Below the pieces are notes generated by a model. It saw only the letters and a program-made list of their open reading frames with translations. It was not told the DNA's origin and did not search any database. The position numbers and the translations under genes were made by a program. From Candidatus Gastranaerophilales bacterium (lineage in GTDB: Bacteria > Cyanobacteriota > Vampirovibrionia > Gastranaerophilales > Gastranaerophilaceae): a DNA stretch of 32,988 nt. The DNA is taken from contig CAJOOA010000023.1 in the NCBI GenBank assembly GCA_905236055.1, positions 1-32,988 of the forward strand. Reading direction: 5' to 3'. Each line of letters starts with the position of its first letter. The stretch's first letter is position 1. This document shows positions 32,329 to 32,988 of this stretch, piece by piece.

Positions 32329-32868
32329 TTACGGTTTTTCAACTTGCAAGCGGCGTTCTTCTACATGGTGGAAATCTCTCAATTTAGTATCACCCCGCCT
32401 AAGCATATCTTCTTTTGTATCATTACCCAGCATTTTGATAAGACGCAAGGTATCCTCTATGCATTCTTCCCAAGTTGTTTTTGCATTGGGTTTTGTTCCC
32501 GCATTCATCCATACCGGTTTTCTGAACAAGTTTCTGAATGCAAAAGCCCTGCTATATGAACAGTCTATTTTAATCGTCGGAACTTGCTTTTCCAATTCAA
32601 ATTGATCACAAGGCAACGCATAAGGTGTTGACGGTACTTTTCTTAACACACGCGGATAATCGTAGCGTACCTTTACCGGAACTTGTTCTGAAGTTACGGT
32701 AATTTTACCTCTATGGTTGCTGAAAAATCTCTTAATTCCGTCATTATTTAATATTTCATCACGAATAAGTTGAATATCTTTCTGATGTTTTTCAAACTCA
32801 GCACCCTTAATTTTGATTCTTAAACTATTAAAATTTAAATTGTTATTGTCCATTTTAGCTATGTACAT
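32329..32868 (-). CDS. Unknown basic protein
   Basis: The 179-residue protein is not recognised. It starts 'MYIAKMDNNNLNFNSLRIKI', an Asn-rich leader close to the FxG-type leaders elsewhere in the window, and is rich in Lys and Arg. It has no signal peptide or membrane segment. Conserved-looking patches include 'SYSRAFAFRNLFRKPVW' and 'TTWEECIEDTLRLIKML'. GGAG lies 9 nt before the ATG at 32868. The next ATG (MDNNN) would remove five residues and has no Shine-Dalgarno. The downstream neighbour on the same strand is the EF-hand gene, 91 bp away. The last 120 bp of the window hold no gene I can see. Confidence 0.7.
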   Translation of the reverse strand: MYIAKMDNNNLNFNSLRIKIKGAEFEKHQKDIQLIRDEILNNDGIKRFFSNHRGKITVTSEQVPVKVRYDYPRVLRKVPSTPYALPCDQFELEKQVPTIKIDCSYSRAFAFRNLFRKPVWMNAGTKPNAKTTWEECIEDTLRLIKMLGNDTKEDMLRRGDTKLRDFHHVEERRLQVEKP

Positions 32869-32988
32869 ATAATATATCTCCTGCCTTTAATCAGATAAAA
32901 GCTCGTAAAAATATTTTTTGCTAGTTGTTTTGAAATTTATTTCTAAAAACGCACATGAAATTTATCAGTAGAAAGATTGCTTATCGGC

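Noticed and set aside
1-32988. CRISPR array, phage module, transposase or integrase
   Set aside because: No array of regular repeats and spacers, and no transposase, integrase or phage structural protein, is present among the open frames.

Overview
The window is AT-rich bacterial chromosome with densely packed genes, read with the standard bacterial code. Several traits point to a non-photosynthetic cyanobacterial relative of the Melainabacteria/Vampirovibrionia type (probably Gastranaerophilales): a RecG with a long N-terminal extension, an rny-ymdB pair, an unusual long GAPDH, and several unrelated proteins that start with a short Asn-rich leader ending in a Phe-x-Gly-like motif. The lineage call is inference from protein style; no rRNA is present to confirm it.

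Layout. At 1-1560 there is a tRNA-Gly(CCC) on the minus strand, a divergent CheR-like methyltransferase gene, and a 42-bp exact copy of the 5' half of the same tRNA 1.3 kb away, plus a shorter tRNA-like remnant, suggesting insertion or duplication at the tRNA. At 1557-3733 (minus) lie a KdsC-like phosphatase, a short NeuB-type sialic-acid-family synthase and a FliO-like flagellar export membrane protein. At 3796-6871 (plus) is a tight five-gene run: sensor histidine kinase, Nudix hydrolase, AroH chorismate mutase, receiver-only response regulator and dCMP deaminase, followed by prs. A perfect 36-bp palindrome terminates prs and the convergent gap gene.

At 9524-16042 a Gly/Phe/Met-rich protein with a lysozyme-like domain, an HNH-like protein, the amino-acid genes proB, thrC and hom (all minus), and two small unknown plus-strand genes follow. 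At 16160-16252 a strong promoter leads directly into a terminator, giving a candidate small RNA of about 53 nt. From 16260 to 26530 come cell-wall amidase, dnaX, then a minus-strand run rny-ymdB-PHP phosphoesterase-pilin-like-LOG, then recG.

From 26597 to the end the content is accessory: a matrixin-type metalloprotease, four proteins without recognised function (one with a proline-rich linker, one with an EF-hand loop), and a TPR protein. The intergenic regions there hold inverted repeats that could form structured RNA.

Two expression features recur. dnaX, recG and the matrixin gene each have a -10 hexamer exactly 6 nt before the ATG and no Shine-Dalgarno sequence, as expected for leaderless mRNAs. 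Several other genes use TTG or GTG starts with strong Shine-Dalgarno sequences.
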